64,000 nt of DNA, taken from contig CASERZ010000001.1 in NCBI GenBank assembly GCA_949290515.1, positions 1-64,000 of the forward strand. The letters are read 5' to 3'. Below, in pieces: positions 7,123-15,428 of the stretch. The notes below the pieces were generated by a model. It searched no databases and was not told the origin of the DNA. It was given only the letters and a program-made list of their open reading frames with translations. This DNA comes from an uncultured Christensenella sp. (GTDB lineage Bacteria > Bacillota > Clostridia > Christensenellales > UBA3700). The position numbers and the translations under genes were made by a program. Numbering within the stretch: position 1 is the stretch's first letter; the number at the start of each line of letters is the position of its first letter.

Positions 7123-7160
7123 TAAAAGCAGACTATGACAGCCTGCTTTTATATTTTTTC
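7123..7160 (+). terminator. Intrinsic terminator of the PI-PLC gene
   Basis: AAAAGCAG (7123-7130) pairs with CTGCTTTT (7143-7150), followed by an A/T tract with six T. Confidence 0.7.
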
Positions 7161-7213
7161 GATACAAAACACTTTTTCAGGTGTAGTATAAGTAAAGAGT
7201 AAAGGAGACGGAT

Positions 7214-8074
7214 ATGAGAAGATTTGCTAAAATGTCGCAAATATTTATATTACTTCTTATCATACTCGTCGTATGCATATCTTGTACAACTCCGAAAAAG
7301 GTGTATGACGGATGGCTGGGTGACGTTGAGGAATTTGGGGATTATTATTATACCGACATAAAAGACGGCGATAACTCCAAGAGGATAATTTGCGGACTTA
7401 CGGAAGAAGGTAAAAGCAAACAAACTCTCGTAATCCCTTATACTATTTACGGCAAGCCCGTAAATGCAGTAGGCTGGAGAGGAGAAAAAGCAAGCGTCGA
7501 TTTTGTTACGCTCAACTGCACCCGAATATACGTGGGAGATATTGCCATACAGGATATTGACTTGTTTTCGCAGATGCCCTTGCTTGAAGAGGTATACTGG
7601 AGCGGTTACGATATAAAGGGTGAGTTTACTTACGGTATAGAAGATTTATTGTCGGACAGATACGATATATTTTCCGACAAGGACGATATGAACGAAGCGG
7701 AAGCAGCATTGAGTCAAAGCAACGTGGTATTCAGGAGATATACAGAACTTGTCACTGCCGAAGCGATAGAGTACATATTCGAAAATAATAAGGATAACTC
7801 CTATTACAAAGAAAAGCTTGAGGAAATGGCGACCGAAGGGATGACGTTCGAAGATTTGGCGAGAGAAGAAAACAGGCTCAAACTAATTGAATCGACTTTT
7901 TGGTGTGATAATTGCGAAGAGGGGGATGATATATTTTTCCCGCCGACAGAAATTGCGGAATACTTTAACGTAGCTGTATATAAGTTTTATTCCGACCCCG
8001 AATGCACTTCGGTGGCAGACTGGAGAGACTGGCAGGTCTCAGACGGACAATTGATTTTGTATTGCAAAAATTGA
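7214..8074 (+). CDS. Lipoprotein with BspA-like LRR remnant, function unknown
   Basis: Starts after AAAGGAGACG. A hydrophobic signal ends V-V-C-I-S-C24, a slightly unusual lipobox. Around residues 60-90 the line LVIPYTIYGKPVNAVG matches the repeat unit of BspA-type leucine-rich repeats (IPxxIxGKxVxxIG), but only one clear unit is seen, so this is either a short LRR protein or a remnant. The C-terminal half is acidic with predicted helices and three cysteines (WCDNCEEG and a final YCKN). No catalytic motif was found. It sits between the PI-PLC-like lipoprotein and a GNAT gene; each has its own terminator, so they are not one operon. Surface role such as binding is only a guess. Confidence 0.75.
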   Translation: MRRFAKMSQIFILLLIILVVCISCTTPKKVYDGWLGDVEEFGDYYYTDIKDGDNSKRIICGLTEEGKSKQTLVIPYTIYGKPVNAVGWRGEKASVDFVTLNCTRIYVGDIAIQDIDLFSQMPLLEEVYWSGYDIKGEFTYGIEDLLSDRYDIFSDKDDMNEAEAALSQSNVVFRRYTELVTAEAIEYIFENNKDNSYYKEKLEEMATEGMTFEDLAREENRLKLIESTFWCDNCEEGDDIFFPPTEIAEYFNVAVYKFYSDPECTSVADWRDWQVSDGQLILYCKN

Positions 8075-8093
8075 AGGCTTGACGATATAAAGA

Positions 8094-8120
8094 AAGGAGG
8101 CTGATGCCTCTTTTTTTTTT
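8094..8120 (+). terminator. Intrinsic terminator
   Basis: GAGGC (8097-8101), TGAT loop, GCCTC (8106-8110), then ten T. Confidence 0.88.
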
Positions 8121-8194
8121 GCAAAAATATTTGCAAATCAAAAGTTTTTTGTGCTATATTTATAGCAATCGGAAAATAAAGGAAGTGCATAAAA

Positions 8195-8695
8195 ATGCAA
8201 AAAGTGGAATTTGAAAAGGTAGAAACAAAAACGCAGCTGGAGGATATGTCTGTACTTGCGACAAAAATTCTAAAGGCTTATTACGACCCTATTGTAGGAG
8301 AGGAAATAAACGGAACGATGCTCAGAAGTTTTCAGTCGGTAGAGGGCATAAGCAAGGAAATCTCCGAGGGCGGCGAGTATTATTTTGTCACTCTTGGCGG
8401 CGAGAGAATAGGTTTTGTCGCAGTAGAGCCCAAAAAGGAGTATTATTATCTCAGCAAATTTTATCTTCTCGAAGAATACAGAGGCAAGGGGCTTGCTTCG
8501 CAGATGTTTTATTTTGTCAAGGATAAAGCTTTGAAGAGCGGTTATGACAAGATAATTCTCAACGTAAACGCCGCAAACGCCGATACTATAGCGAGATACA
8601 AGCACTTCGGTTTTGTGGTAAAAAAAGATATTCAGCGACAGGTCGGGGACGGAATGTACGTGCACGACTACGTTATGCAAAACGATATTGCATAA
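8195..8695 (+). CDS. GNAT-family N-acetyltransferase
   Basis: A 166-aa single-domain protein. The acetyl-CoA binding motif A is visible as YYLSKFYLLEEYRGKGLASQMF, with the R/Q-x-x-G-x-G/A signature EYRGKGLA, followed by ILNVNAANADTIARYKHFGFV, the usual motif B region where a Tyr donates a proton. GNAT enzymes transfer acetyl groups from acetyl-CoA to amines on small molecules or proteins; the substrate cannot be read from the sequence. Start is set by AAGGAAG about 8 nt upstream. Gene stands alone between a lipoprotein terminator and the amino-acid transporter promoter. Confidence 0.85.
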   Translation: MQKVEFEKVETKTQLEDMSVLATKILKAYYDPIVGEEINGTMLRSFQSVEGISKEISEGGEYYFVTLGGERIGFVAVEPKKEYYYLSKFYLLEEYRGKGLASQMFYFVKDKALKSGYDKIILNVNAANADTIARYKHFGFVVKKDIQRQVGDGMYVHDYVMQNDIA

Positions 8696-8760
8696 AAAGG
8701 TGATTTTAAGTAATATTTATGCATTAATATGCAAGTTAAAAACTACTTATACAAAATTGC

Positions 8761-8789
8761 TTGCATACGCACATATTTAATGATAAAAT
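8761..8789 (+). promoter_or_regulatory. Sigma-A promoter of the amino-acid ABC operon
   Basis: TTGCAT (8761-8766), 17-nt spacer, TAAAAT (8784-8789). A short inverted repeat TGCAT-TAAT-ATGCA lies upstream at 8730-8743 and could be an operator. Confidence 0.6.
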
Positions 8790-8818
8790 TATAGAAAATC
8801 GAAAAAGAGGATTTTTGT

Positions 8819-9637
8819 ATGAAAAAAGTTATTTTGGCACTTTTAATCGTTGCAATGATAAGCGTAAGCTGTTTTTCGCTTATGGCATGTAATTCCGGCG
8901 TAGCAGTAGGATTCCAGAACGCTACTACGGGTAAAGATTATGTTGAATCTTTCTCCAACCTTACCGCAAAGGGTTATTCTTCGGCAGGTCTCGCCGTTCA
9001 GGATATGATAAACGGCAGAATCAAATACGTCGTAACCGATAAGGCGGTAGCAAAAGAACTTGTCAAGGCTTATTCCGACAAGGTAAAACTCATAGACATC
9101 AATCTCACAAAAGAGAAGTATGCATTTGCAGTAAAGAACGGCAATGACGAACTTTTGGCAAAAGTCAACGAATTCCTTGCCAACAACAGCGATGAAGTTC
9201 AGGCTATCATCGAAGGTTACACCAACGGCACCATTACTCCCAAGAAGTTTACCAACGGCGATAAGAATGCTCCCAACACTCTCATAGTCGCTACCAATGC
9301 CGAATTCGATCCTTTTGAATATATGGACGGCGGCGCTTTCTCCGGTATCGATATGGAAATCATGGCAATGTTCTGTGAAGAGTACGGTTATACGATGTAC
9401 GTTGAGAACATGGCTTTCGAAGCGGTAGTTACGAGTATTCAGACCGACAAGGCAGACATTGCGGCCGCTGCGTTGACCGTTACCATCGCAAGAGCTGAAC
9501 AGGTAAGTTTCTCGGACGCATATTTCCTTGATGACGGCGAAGACGCTTCTCAGGTAATTATCGCTCCTATCGCCGATACGACTTTTGACAATTGCAAGAC
9601 GAAAGAAGACGTAGAAGCCATCATTAAAAATTTGTAA
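8819..9637 (+). CDS. Amino-acid ABC transporter substrate-binding lipoprotein, apparently circularly permuted
   Basis: Signal peptide with lipobox L-M-A-C24. The SBP_bac_3 family (polar amino acids, cystine) normally starts with the lobe containing TNAEFxPFEY...GxDxE and continues to the GVQxGTTG lobe. Here the order is reversed: residues 28-140 carry VAVGFQNATTGKDYVES, then VQDMINGRIKYVVTDKAVAKELV and EKYAFAVKNGNDELLAKVNEFL, which is normally the second half; residues 153-250 carry TLIVATNAEFDPFEYMDGG, SGIDMEIMAMFCEEYG and VVTSIQTDKADIAAAALTVT, normally the first half. The C-terminus (CKTKEDVEAIIKNL) is the strand that usually leads into GVQxGTTG. A linker around 135-152 joins the old ends. 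Adjacent permease and ATPase confirm the role. The frame is intact, so it is not a pseudogene. Confidence 0.9.
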   Translation: MKKVILALLIVAMISVSCFSLMACNSGVAVGFQNATTGKDYVESFSNLTAKGYSSAGLAVQDMINGRIKYVVTDKAVAKELVKAYSDKVKLIDINLTKEKYAFAVKNGNDELLAKVNEFLANNSDEVQAIIEGYTNGTITPKKFTNGDKNAPNTLIVATNAEFDPFEYMDGGAFSGIDMEIMAMFCEEYGYTMYVENMAFEAVVTSIQTDKADIAAAALTVTIARAEQVSFSDAYFLDDGEDASQVIIAPIADTTFDNCKTKEDVEAIIKNL

Positions 9638-9668
9638 TCATCAATAATCCGAATTAGGAAAACAGTCA

Positions 9669-10379
9669 ATGGGAATGGATTTGCAGACTGCATGGCGCGG
9701 TTTTTACAATCAAATGGTCTCAGGCGGATATAAGAGGGTATTGGAGGGTCTCCAAAATACCCTCATTATCGCTGTATTGGGACTTTTGATAGGTATAGTA
9801 ATCGGTACAATACTCGCAGTGACGAAGGTAGTGCCGCAAAAGAGAAAAGTGGCGAGAGTATTTTCTACTCTTACCGATATATATGTGGGAATTTTCAGAG
9901 GTACGCCTATGGTCGTGCAACTGCTGATTTTCTATTTCGTATTGTTCCCTATGATAGGAATGGGCGATATACCGGCGCTTGTCGTGGCAATAATATCGTT
10001 TGGTATGAATAGCGGCGCATACGTTTGCGAGATAATGCGAAGCGGCATATTGTCTGTCGATAAGGGACAAATGGAAGCGGGAAGAGCCGTTGGACTCAGC
10101 TACGGCCAAACCATGTTCAAAGTCATAATACCGCAAGCAGTCAAAAACATATTGCCTACGTTGGGCAACGAGTTTATTATATTGGTAAAGGATACGTCGG
10201 TGGTATCGTTTATTGCGGCGGTGGACTTGACGAAAGCGTTCCAGGAGATAGGCTCGGCAAACTACGAATATTTAGTGCCTTATATGGTACTTGCGCTTTG
10301 TTACCTCGTGATTGTATATTTCATCACGCTGATTATCAAACTTTTGGAAAGGAGGATGAGAGCAAGTGACAGAAGATAA
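9669..10379 (+). CDS. Amino-acid ABC transporter permease (HisM/GlnP type)
   Basis: An integral membrane protein of 236 aa with about five membrane segments. The first is in [22 protein letters not shown]. The EAA loop that contacts the ATPase is seen as [23 protein letters not shown], and [20 protein letters not shown] is the typical family signature. It lies 31 nt after the binding protein and overlaps the ATPase gene by 14 nt, so the three form one operon. As only one permease is present, a homodimer is expected. Substrate is probably a polar amino acid or cystine, inferred from family only. The ribosome site before the ATG is weak (TTAGGAAAACAG). Confidence 0.95.
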   Translation: MGMDLQTAWRGFYNQMVSGGYKRVLEGLQNTLIIAVLGLLIGIVIGTILAVTKVVPQKRKVARVFSTLTDIYVGIFRGTPMVVQLLIFYFVLFPMIGMGDIPALVVAIISFGMNSGAYVCEIMRSGILSVDKGQMEAGRAVGLSYGQTMFKVIIPQAVKNILPTLGNEFIILVKDTSVVSFIAAVDLTKAFQEIGSANYEYLVPYMVLALCYLVIVYFITLIIKLLERRMRASDRR

Positions 10380-11469
10380 AGACAACCTTGTCAAAAACAT
10401 CCCCGAAGGGTTGAGAAATTTGTCGGACAGCGATGCGTGCGAATATGGCGTATTTGTAGACGAAGATATATGCAATTCCCAAAAAGAAATCATCATCGAC
10501 GTAAAGAATATTTATAAATATTTCGGCAAACTTCAAGTGCTCAAAGGCATTTCCTATCAGATAAAGAAGGGCGAAAAGATAGCGATTATAGGGCCTTCGG
10601 GCAGTGGTAAGAGTACTTTTTTGAGGTGCATGAACCTTTTGGAAGAACCCACTTACGGCGAAGTTTGGCTTGAAGACAAACTCGTTACTCCCGTCGATCC
10701 TTATCTGCACAGAAACGTTATTATGACTTCGCGTACCTTCAAGAGGGCCATGACGTATCATATGAGCAAGGCCTTGGGAGAGGTCGGCGAAGGACTTAAA
10801 GACTACGATTTGCTCACGGGCAGAATGGACAGGGCTACTTTTGACGCTCTTGCAGATAAAGTCATCGCGTCTATCAAGAAAGAAGACCTTTTGAAAAAGC
10901 ACGAAGGTATGGATTATTTCAAGGCTTTGAGAGAGTATGACAAAAAATACAATCTCAATATCAACGTCGCACGCCAACGCGTGGGTATGGTATTTCAGCA
11001 TTTTAATCTGTTCAACAATCTGACGATTATGCAGAATATGATTCTTGCGCCTGTACAACTCAAACTCAAAACCAAGGAGCAGGCAATAGAAAAAGCCACT
11101 CAGCTGCTCGAGAGAATAGGGCTTCTTGACAAAAAAGACGAATACCCCTCAAAGCTTTCAGGCGGTCAGAAACAAAGAGTAGCTATCGCGAGAGCACTCG
11201 CAATGGAGCCCGAAGTAATGCTTTTCGACGAGCCTACCAGCGCGCTCGACCCCGAGATGGTAGGAGAAGTACTCGAGCTTATCAAAGAGCTTGCCGACGA
11301 GGGAATGACTATGGTAATAGTTACGCACGAAATGGGCTTTGCTAGAGAAGTTGCGAGCAGAGTGCTTTTCCTTGATGGCGGAAAGATTGTCGAAGAGGAC
11401 GTACCTCAAAAGCTTTTCTCTAATCCTCAAAACGAAAGACTTAAGGACTTCTTATCCAAAGTGCTTTAA
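10366..11469 (+). CDS. Amino-acid ABC transporter ATP-binding protein with ~85-residue insertion
   Basis: GTG start preceded by AAAGGAGG. Walker A is GPSGSGK82ST, the Q-loop is VGMVFQ211HFNLF, the signature is [10 protein letters not shown], Walker B is [11 protein letters not shown] and the switch histidine is in IVTHEMGF. Walker A lysine to Q-loop glutamine spans 129 residues, whereas GlnQ-type ATPases have about 45, so roughly 85 extra residues (about 108-198, containing [19 protein letters not shown] and several charged helices) are inserted in the RecA-like core. There is also a 45-residue N-terminal extension before the first strand. All catalytic motifs are intact, so it should be active; the insertion may be a regulatory or docking module. 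It overlaps the permease gene and is followed by a terminator. Confidence 0.93.
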   Translation: MTEDKDNLVKNIPEGLRNLSDSDACEYGVFVDEDICNSQKEIIIDVKNIYKYFGKLQVLKGISYQIKKGEKIAIIGPSGSGKSTFLRCMNLLEEPTYGEVWLEDKLVTPVDPYLHRNVIMTSRTFKRAMTYHMSKALGEVGEGLKDYDLLTGRMDRATFDALADKVIASIKKEDLLKKHEGMDYFKALREYDKKYNLNINVARQRVGMVFQHFNLFNNLTIMQNMILAPVQLKLKTKEQAIEKATQLLERIGLLDKKDEYPSKLSGGQKQRVAIARALAMEPEVMLFDEPTSALDPEMVGEVLELIKELADEGMTMVIVTHEMGFAREVASRVLFLDGGKIVEEDVPQKLFSNPQNERLKDFLSKVL

Positions 11470-11502
11470 TCCTGACTCAATATTACTGTTAAATAATTAT
11501 AT

Positions 11503-11530
11503 AAAAAAGCGACCTCGAGGTCGCTTTTTT
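11503..11530 (+). terminator. Intrinsic terminator of the amino-acid ABC operon
   Basis: AAAAAAGCGACCTC faces GAGGTCGCTTTTTT, a perfect palindrome with T-run. Confidence 0.93.
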
Positions 11531-11891
11531 ATGTCTGTCCGTATTGTGCAAGGCAAGGGAAAATATGGTAAATGCAAAGTGACTGAGTTACAGTTTTTAA
11601 GGTAGACATTCGCTAAAGGATAATGTATAATAAAGTCGCAAAAGGGGATGGCGGGAAAATAAGGCAAGGAAAAATTCGCCAGTAAATTTTGCAAATAAAA
11701 GACTTTGCAACGCAAAGACTAGAAATGCGGTAATATTGTCTGTCTTATGACAAAATGCTTAATACGTTAAAATTTTGACGCATTGCAAGCCGAAAACAGT
11801 CATTTTGTCAGGCGTATTTTGCAAAAATACCGCAAATAAGTCAATTATGATTTTGGCTTATAAAATAAAAATTTATTGTAGCGCAAAAACA
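11531..11891. other. Gene-free stretch upstream of the pfl promoter
   Basis: About 360 bases without a supported gene. It holds a 10-bp inverted repeat (TGACAAAATG at 11748-11757, complement at 11801-11810) and a smaller one (CTTTGC-AAC-GCAAAG near 11704-11718). These may be regulator sites for pflB, but nothing matches a regulator motif I can name. Confidence 0.4.
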
Positions 11892-11920
11892 TTGACACGG
11901 CACTATATTTTGTTTATACT
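11892..11920 (+). promoter_or_regulatory. Sigma-A promoter of pflBA with downstream inverted repeat
   Basis: TTGACA (11892-11897), 17-nt spacer, TATACT (11915-11920). A symmetric ACAACA-TAT-TGTTGT lies at 11934-11948, just past the expected start site, where a repressor would block. Confidence 0.75.
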
Positions 11921-11972
11921 ATTGTTACGATATACAACATATTGTTGTCAAAAGTGCAAATAGAATATAATG

Positions 11973-12044
11973 GCCATTGCGACTGGTGGATTTTAGCGAC
12001 TAACGCAAGGGAACAATGACCTGATTAGCCGACCACCTGGGCAG
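11973..12044 (+). ncRNA. ZTP riboswitch (pfl motif)
   Basis: The 5' part CGACTGGTGGA and the 3' part GCCGACCACCTGGGCA match the two conserved blocks of the pfl/ZTP RNA; GGTGG (11984-11988) is complementary to CCACC (12033-12037), giving the family's pseudoknot in a covarying form. A hairpin region (TTTTAGCGACTAACGC, then GGGAA) fills the middle. A T-run (12064-12069) follows, as expected for a transcription-terminating expression platform, and pflB starts 28 nt later. The RNA binds ZTP/ZMP, which accumulates when 10-formyl-tetrahydrofolate is low, and turns downstream genes on. pflB is a classic target. Exact ends and the terminator pairing were judged by eye. Confidence 0.85.
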
Positions 12045-12096
12045 ATAAATATACTGTCTGGGCTTTTTTATCGACAATATTCAAAAGGAGATATAT

Positions 12097-14325
12097 ATGA
12101 AATACGAACAGTGGAAAGGTTTCAAAGAAGGCGAATACCAAAACAAGATTGACGTAAGAGACTTCATCAATCTCAACTACACCCCTTACGAGGGCGACAA
12201 ATCGTTTTTGGCAGGACCTACCGAAAGAACCAAGAAAGTAATGGCAAAAGTCAACGACCTTCTCAAGAAAGAACTTGACAAGGGCGGCGTACTCGACGTT
12301 GATACCGAACACGTTTCGGGACTTTTGGCGTACGAGGCAGGATATATCGACAAGGACCTCGATATTATCGTGGGCTTCCAGACGGACGAGCCCTTGAAGA
12401 GAGGAGTAAATCCTTTCGGCGGTATGCGTATGGCAAGACAGTCTTGCGAGGCATACGGCTACAAACTCAGCGATAAAATCGAAGAAAATTTCAAATACAG
12501 CACCACGCACAACGACGGCGTATATTCTGTTTATACAGACGAGATGCGTGCGGCAAGAAAGGCTGCAATACTCACGGGTCTTCCCGATGCATACGGCAGA
12601 GGCCGTATCATAGGCGACTACAGAAGAGTTGCGCTCTACGGCGTGGATTATCTTATCGAGCAGAAGCTTGCAGATAAAAAGCGTTACGGTCAGAACGATA
12701 TGAGCGAAGACAATATCCGTACTCTCGAGGAACTGCATCAGCAGATTCAGGCACTCAAGGACCTCAAGGGTATGGCTCTCAAATACGGTTACGATATATC
12801 TCAACCTGCGGCTAACGCTAAAGAGGCTATACAGTGGCTGTACTTCGGTTATCTTGCGGCTATCAAGGAGCAAAACGGCGCGGCAATGAGCCTCGGCAGA
12901 ACCTCTACCTTCCTCGACATTTATATTCAAAGAGACCTTGACAACGGCACTTTGACTGAAGAGCAGGCGCAGGAGCTTATGGACGACTTCGTAATCAAAC
13001 TCCGTCTTTCCAGACAGCTCCGTACTCCCGAGTACAACGAACTCTTCGGCGGCGACCCTACCTGGACTACCGAGAGTGTAGGCGGTATGGGACTTGACGG
13101 CAGAACGCTCGTAACCAAAAACAGTTACAGAATGCTCAACACTCTGTATACTCTCGGTTGCGCTCCCGAGCCTAACCTGACGATTTTGTGGTCGGATAAA
13201 CTTCCCGAAAACTTTAAGAAATTCTGCGCTCAGGTTTCTATCGACACCGACTCCATTCAGTACGAAAACGACGATTTGATGCGTCCTATATACGGAGACG
13301 ATTACGCAATAGCTTGTTGCGTATCGGCAATGAAAGTCGGCAAACAGATGCAATTCTTCGGCGCAAGATGCAACCTTGCAAAACTTCTTCTCGTTACGCT
13401 CAACGGCGGTATGGACGAGTACAGCGGATTGCAAGTAGCGCCTAAGGGCAAGAAGTTTGAGGGAAAGCTTGATTATGACGAAGTTATGGCTGCATTCAAC
13501 GAGTACAGCAAGTGGATGTGCAGACTTTATATCAACACCCTCAACGTAATTCACAGAATGCACGACAAGTATGCTTACGAGAAGATTCAGATGGCTCTTC
13601 ACGATACCGAAGTGCACAGATTTATGGCGTGCGGTGTAGCGGGCTTGTCCGTTATAGCAGACTCCTTGTCGGCAATCAAGTATGCAGAAGTTACTCCTGT
13701 CTACGGTGACAACGGTCTTATCTGCGACTTCGATATAAAGGGTGACTTCCCTAAGTACGGCAACGATGATGACAGAGTAGACAGCATTGCTGTATCCGTA
13801 CTCGAAAACTTCAATAAGGAACTCAAAAACACTCCCGCTTACAGAGGCGCAGAGCATACCTTGTCGGCTTTGACCATTACTTCCAACGTAGTATACGGAA
13901 AGAAGACGGGCAGCACTCCCGACGGCAGAAAGAAAGGCGAGCCTTTCGCTCCCGGTGCAAATCCTTTGCACGGCAGAGAGACCAGCGGTGCGCTTGCTTC
14001 CTTGAATTCCGTAGCAAAGCTTCAGTACAACTGTTGCAGAGACGGTATATCCAATACTTTCTCCATATTGCCCAACGCTCTCGGCGATACCAAGGAAAAG
14101 AGAATAAGCAACCTTGCCGATATGCTCGGAGGCTACTTCAAGGAAGGCGGACATCACCTCAACGTAAACGTGCTTGACAGAGCAAAGCTTGTAGAGGCTA
14201 TGGAAAATCCCGCTAAGTATCCCAACATCACCATAAGAGTATCGGGATATGCGGTCAACTTCCACAAACTTTCCAAGGACCAGCAGCTCGAGGTATTGAA
14301 GAGGACTTATCACGGTGAACTATAA
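12097..14325 (+). CDS. pflB: Formate C-acetyltransferase (pyruvate formate-lyase)
   Basis: This 742-aa glycyl-radical enzyme converts pyruvate and CoA to acetyl-CoA and formate in the cytoplasm. The two adjacent catalytic cysteines are C407-C408 in IACCVSAM and the radical glycine is G717 in RVSGYAV near the C-terminus. Length and motif spacing match true PFL rather than glycerol dehydratase or choline lyase. The ribosome site is AAAGGAG, 9 nt before the ATG. The gene lies under a ZTP riboswitch, linking formate supply to one-carbon status, and overlaps the start of its activating enzyme by 11 nt. Codon use suggests high expression, and the opposite strand is accidentally open over nearly the whole gene. 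Confidence 0.98.
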   Translation: MKYEQWKGFKEGEYQNKIDVRDFINLNYTPYEGDKSFLAGPTERTKKVMAKVNDLLKKELDKGGVLDVDTEHVSGLLAYEAGYIDKDLDIIVGFQTDEPLKRGVNPFGGMRMARQSCEAYGYKLSDKIEENFKYSTTHNDGVYSVYTDEMRAARKAAILTGLPDAYGRGRIIGDYRRVALYGVDYLIEQKLADKKRYGQNDMSEDNIRTLEELHQQIQALKDLKGMALKYGYDISQPAANAKEAIQWLYFGYLAAIKEQNGAAMSLGRTSTFLDIYIQRDLDNGTLTEEQAQELMDDFVIKLRLSRQLRTPEYNELFGGDPTWTTESVGGMGLDGRTLVTKNSYRMLNTLYTLGCAPEPNLTILWSDKLPENFKKFCAQVSIDTDSIQYENDDLMRPIYGDDYAIACCVSAMKVGKQMQFFGARCNLAKLLLVTLNGGMDEYSGLQVAPKGKKFEGKLDYDEVMAAFNEYSKWMCRLYINTLNVIHRMHDKYAYEKIQMALHDTEVHRFMACGVAGLSVIADSLSAIKYAEVTPVYGDNGLICDFDIKGDFPKYGNDDDRVDSIAVSVLENFNKELKNTPAYRGAEHTLSALTITSNVVYGKKTGSTPDGRKKGEPFAPGANPLHGRETSGALASLNSVAKLQYNCCRDGISNTFSILPNALGDTKEKRISNLADMLGGYFKEGGHHLNVNVLDRAKLVEAMENPAKYPNITIRVSGYAVNFHKLSKDQQLEVLKRTYHGEL

Positions 14326-14986
14326 GGCAAGAATAGATTCCGTATACAACGGTTCGGCGGTAGACGGCAAAGGACTTAGATGCGTAGTATTCTTTACGGG
14401 GTGCAATATGCGTTGCGGTTTTTGCCACAACCCCGAGACGTGGACGGAAAAGGGCAACGAAATCGAGCTTTCGGATTTGATGCGCAAGATTAAAAGATAT
14501 AAAAATTATATAAAAAACGGCGGAGTAACTCTTTCGGGCGGCGAACCGTTTTTGCAAGCGGAATTCTGTGCGGCTCTTGTCAATGCGTTGCACGTAGAGG
14601 GTATTAGTTCTATCATAGAAACCAACGGTCTTATAGTTGACGAAGCCCTTATCGAAGCTTGCGACGGTATAAGGCTTGACGTAAAAAATCAGGACGGGAA
14701 AGTAGACAAAAGGGTTTACGCATTTCTCGACAAGTGCGAGGAACTGGGCAAAGAGGTAACATTGACCAATGTACTTGTGCCCGCGCTCAACGATTCGCCT
14801 TTGAAACTGAGTATAATAAAAGATATAAAAAGCAGATACTCTTGCATAAAGGAACTAAAGCTTTTGGCATTCAGAAAACTCTGTACGAGTAAATACGAAC
14901 GGCTGGGAATTCCTTTTCCGTATGAAAAATACGAAGAGGGAAGAAAAAAAGATTTGGATAAAGCTTATGCATTTCTGCAAGAATGA
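14315..14986 (+). CDS. pflA: Pyruvate formate-lyase activating enzyme (radical SAM)
   Basis: GTG start within the end of pflB (11-nt overlap), so translation is probably coupled. The radical SAM motif is C30-N-M-R-C34-G-F-C37, with FTGC just before it, as in glycyl-radical activases. [13 protein letters not shown] is the glycine-rich SAM-binding strand. The protein uses a reduced 4Fe-4S cluster and S-adenosylmethionine to abstract a hydrogen from the radical glycine of PflB. Length (223 aa) fits the short PFL-AE class without extra ferredoxin domain. Followed directly by an intrinsic terminator. Confidence 0.96.
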   Translation: MNYKARIDSVYNGSAVDGKGLRCVVFFTGCNMRCGFCHNPETWTEKGNEIELSDLMRKIKRYKNYIKNGGVTLSGGEPFLQAEFCAALVNALHVEGISSIIETNGLIVDEALIEACDGIRLDVKNQDGKVDKRVYAFLDKCEELGKEVTLTNVLVPALNDSPLKLSIIKDIKSRYSCIKELKLLAFRKLCTSKYERLGIPFPYEKYEEGRKKDLDKAYAFLQE

Positions 14987-14991
14987 CACAC

Positions 14992-15016
14992 AGGACGGCG
15001 CGAGCCGTCCTTTTTA
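14992..15016 (+). terminator. Intrinsic terminator of pflBA
   Basis: AGGACGGC (14992-14999), GCGA-type loop, GCCGTCCT (15004-15011), followed by T-run. Confidence 0.92.
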
Positions 15017-15065
15017 TTGCAAAAAAAATAACAAAGTAACGATTCAAGAAATGAGACAGAAAAGA

Positions 15066-15097
15066 AAAACTTTGTTTAAGGAAAACTTTGTTTAAGG
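15066..15097 (+). repeat. 16-bp perfect tandem duplication
   Basis: AAAACTTTGTTTAAGG occurs twice in direct succession (15066-15081 and 15082-15097) upstream of the adhE promoter. It may be a duplicated regulator half-site or simple slippage. Confidence 0.85.
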
Positions 15098-15213
15098 GCG
15101 TAAACCGTGCGACAATTCTAGGGTTTATGTGACCTCATCTCCAAAGAAGAGAATATAATATATGGCGACATTACAGTCAAAAAGCAGCCCGGAGAAGGAG
15201 TAAAAACAGGGTT

Positions 15214-15231
15214 TTGTTAAAAAATTAACAT
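15214..15231 (+). promoter_or_regulatory. Rex-like operator 1 upstream of adhE promoter
   Basis: TTGTTAA-AAAA-TTAACAT matches the clostridial form of the Rex site (TTGTTAA-N4-TTAACAA) except for the final base. It lies 27 nt before the -35 box. Rex senses the NADH/NAD ratio and represses alcohol-forming genes. Confidence 0.75.
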
Positions 15232-15257
15232 TTTTTCAAAAATGTATATCAAAACTG

Positions 15258-15286
15258 TTGACACGTATATGCAAATCGTATAAAAT
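15258..15286 (+). promoter_or_regulatory. Sigma-A promoter of adhE
   Basis: TTGACA (15258-15263), 17-nt spacer, TAAAAT (15281-15286). Flanked on both sides by Rex-like palindromes. Confidence 0.85.
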
Positions 15287-15299
15287 ATAAGTACAATAA

Positions 15300-15317
15300 T
15301 TGTGAAAAATTTCACAA
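15300..15317 (+). promoter_or_regulatory. Rex-like operator 2 downstream of adhE promoter
   Basis: TTGTGA-AAAATT-TCACAA is an exact match to the Rex consensus TTGTGA-N6-TCACAA and a perfect 18-bp palindrome. It begins 14 nt after the -10 box, so it covers or just follows the start of transcription, a repression position. Confidence 0.85.
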
Positions 15318-15428
15318 AAGGTTTTTTTGAATATGTATTTTCCTTTGCCGTACGGCAGAGCGGTATATAAATATAAAAAATACCGACACTAAGAAAGTAA
15401 AAATTTTTTTAAAAGGACGGATATAAAA

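Noticed and set aside
8819..9637. Binding-protein gene as a frameshifted or truncated pseudogene
   Set aside because: The frame is open with signal peptide and normal stop, both lobes are represented once, and the operon has intact partners; reversed order explains it better.
12025..14313. A reading frame of more than 750 codons on the strand opposite pflB, and a similar long one opposite adhE (15312-17648)
   Set aside because: The translations are Val/Ser/Cys/Tyr-rich with no family resemblance; they arise from strong codon bias of highly expressed genes on the plus strand, whose motifs are unambiguous.
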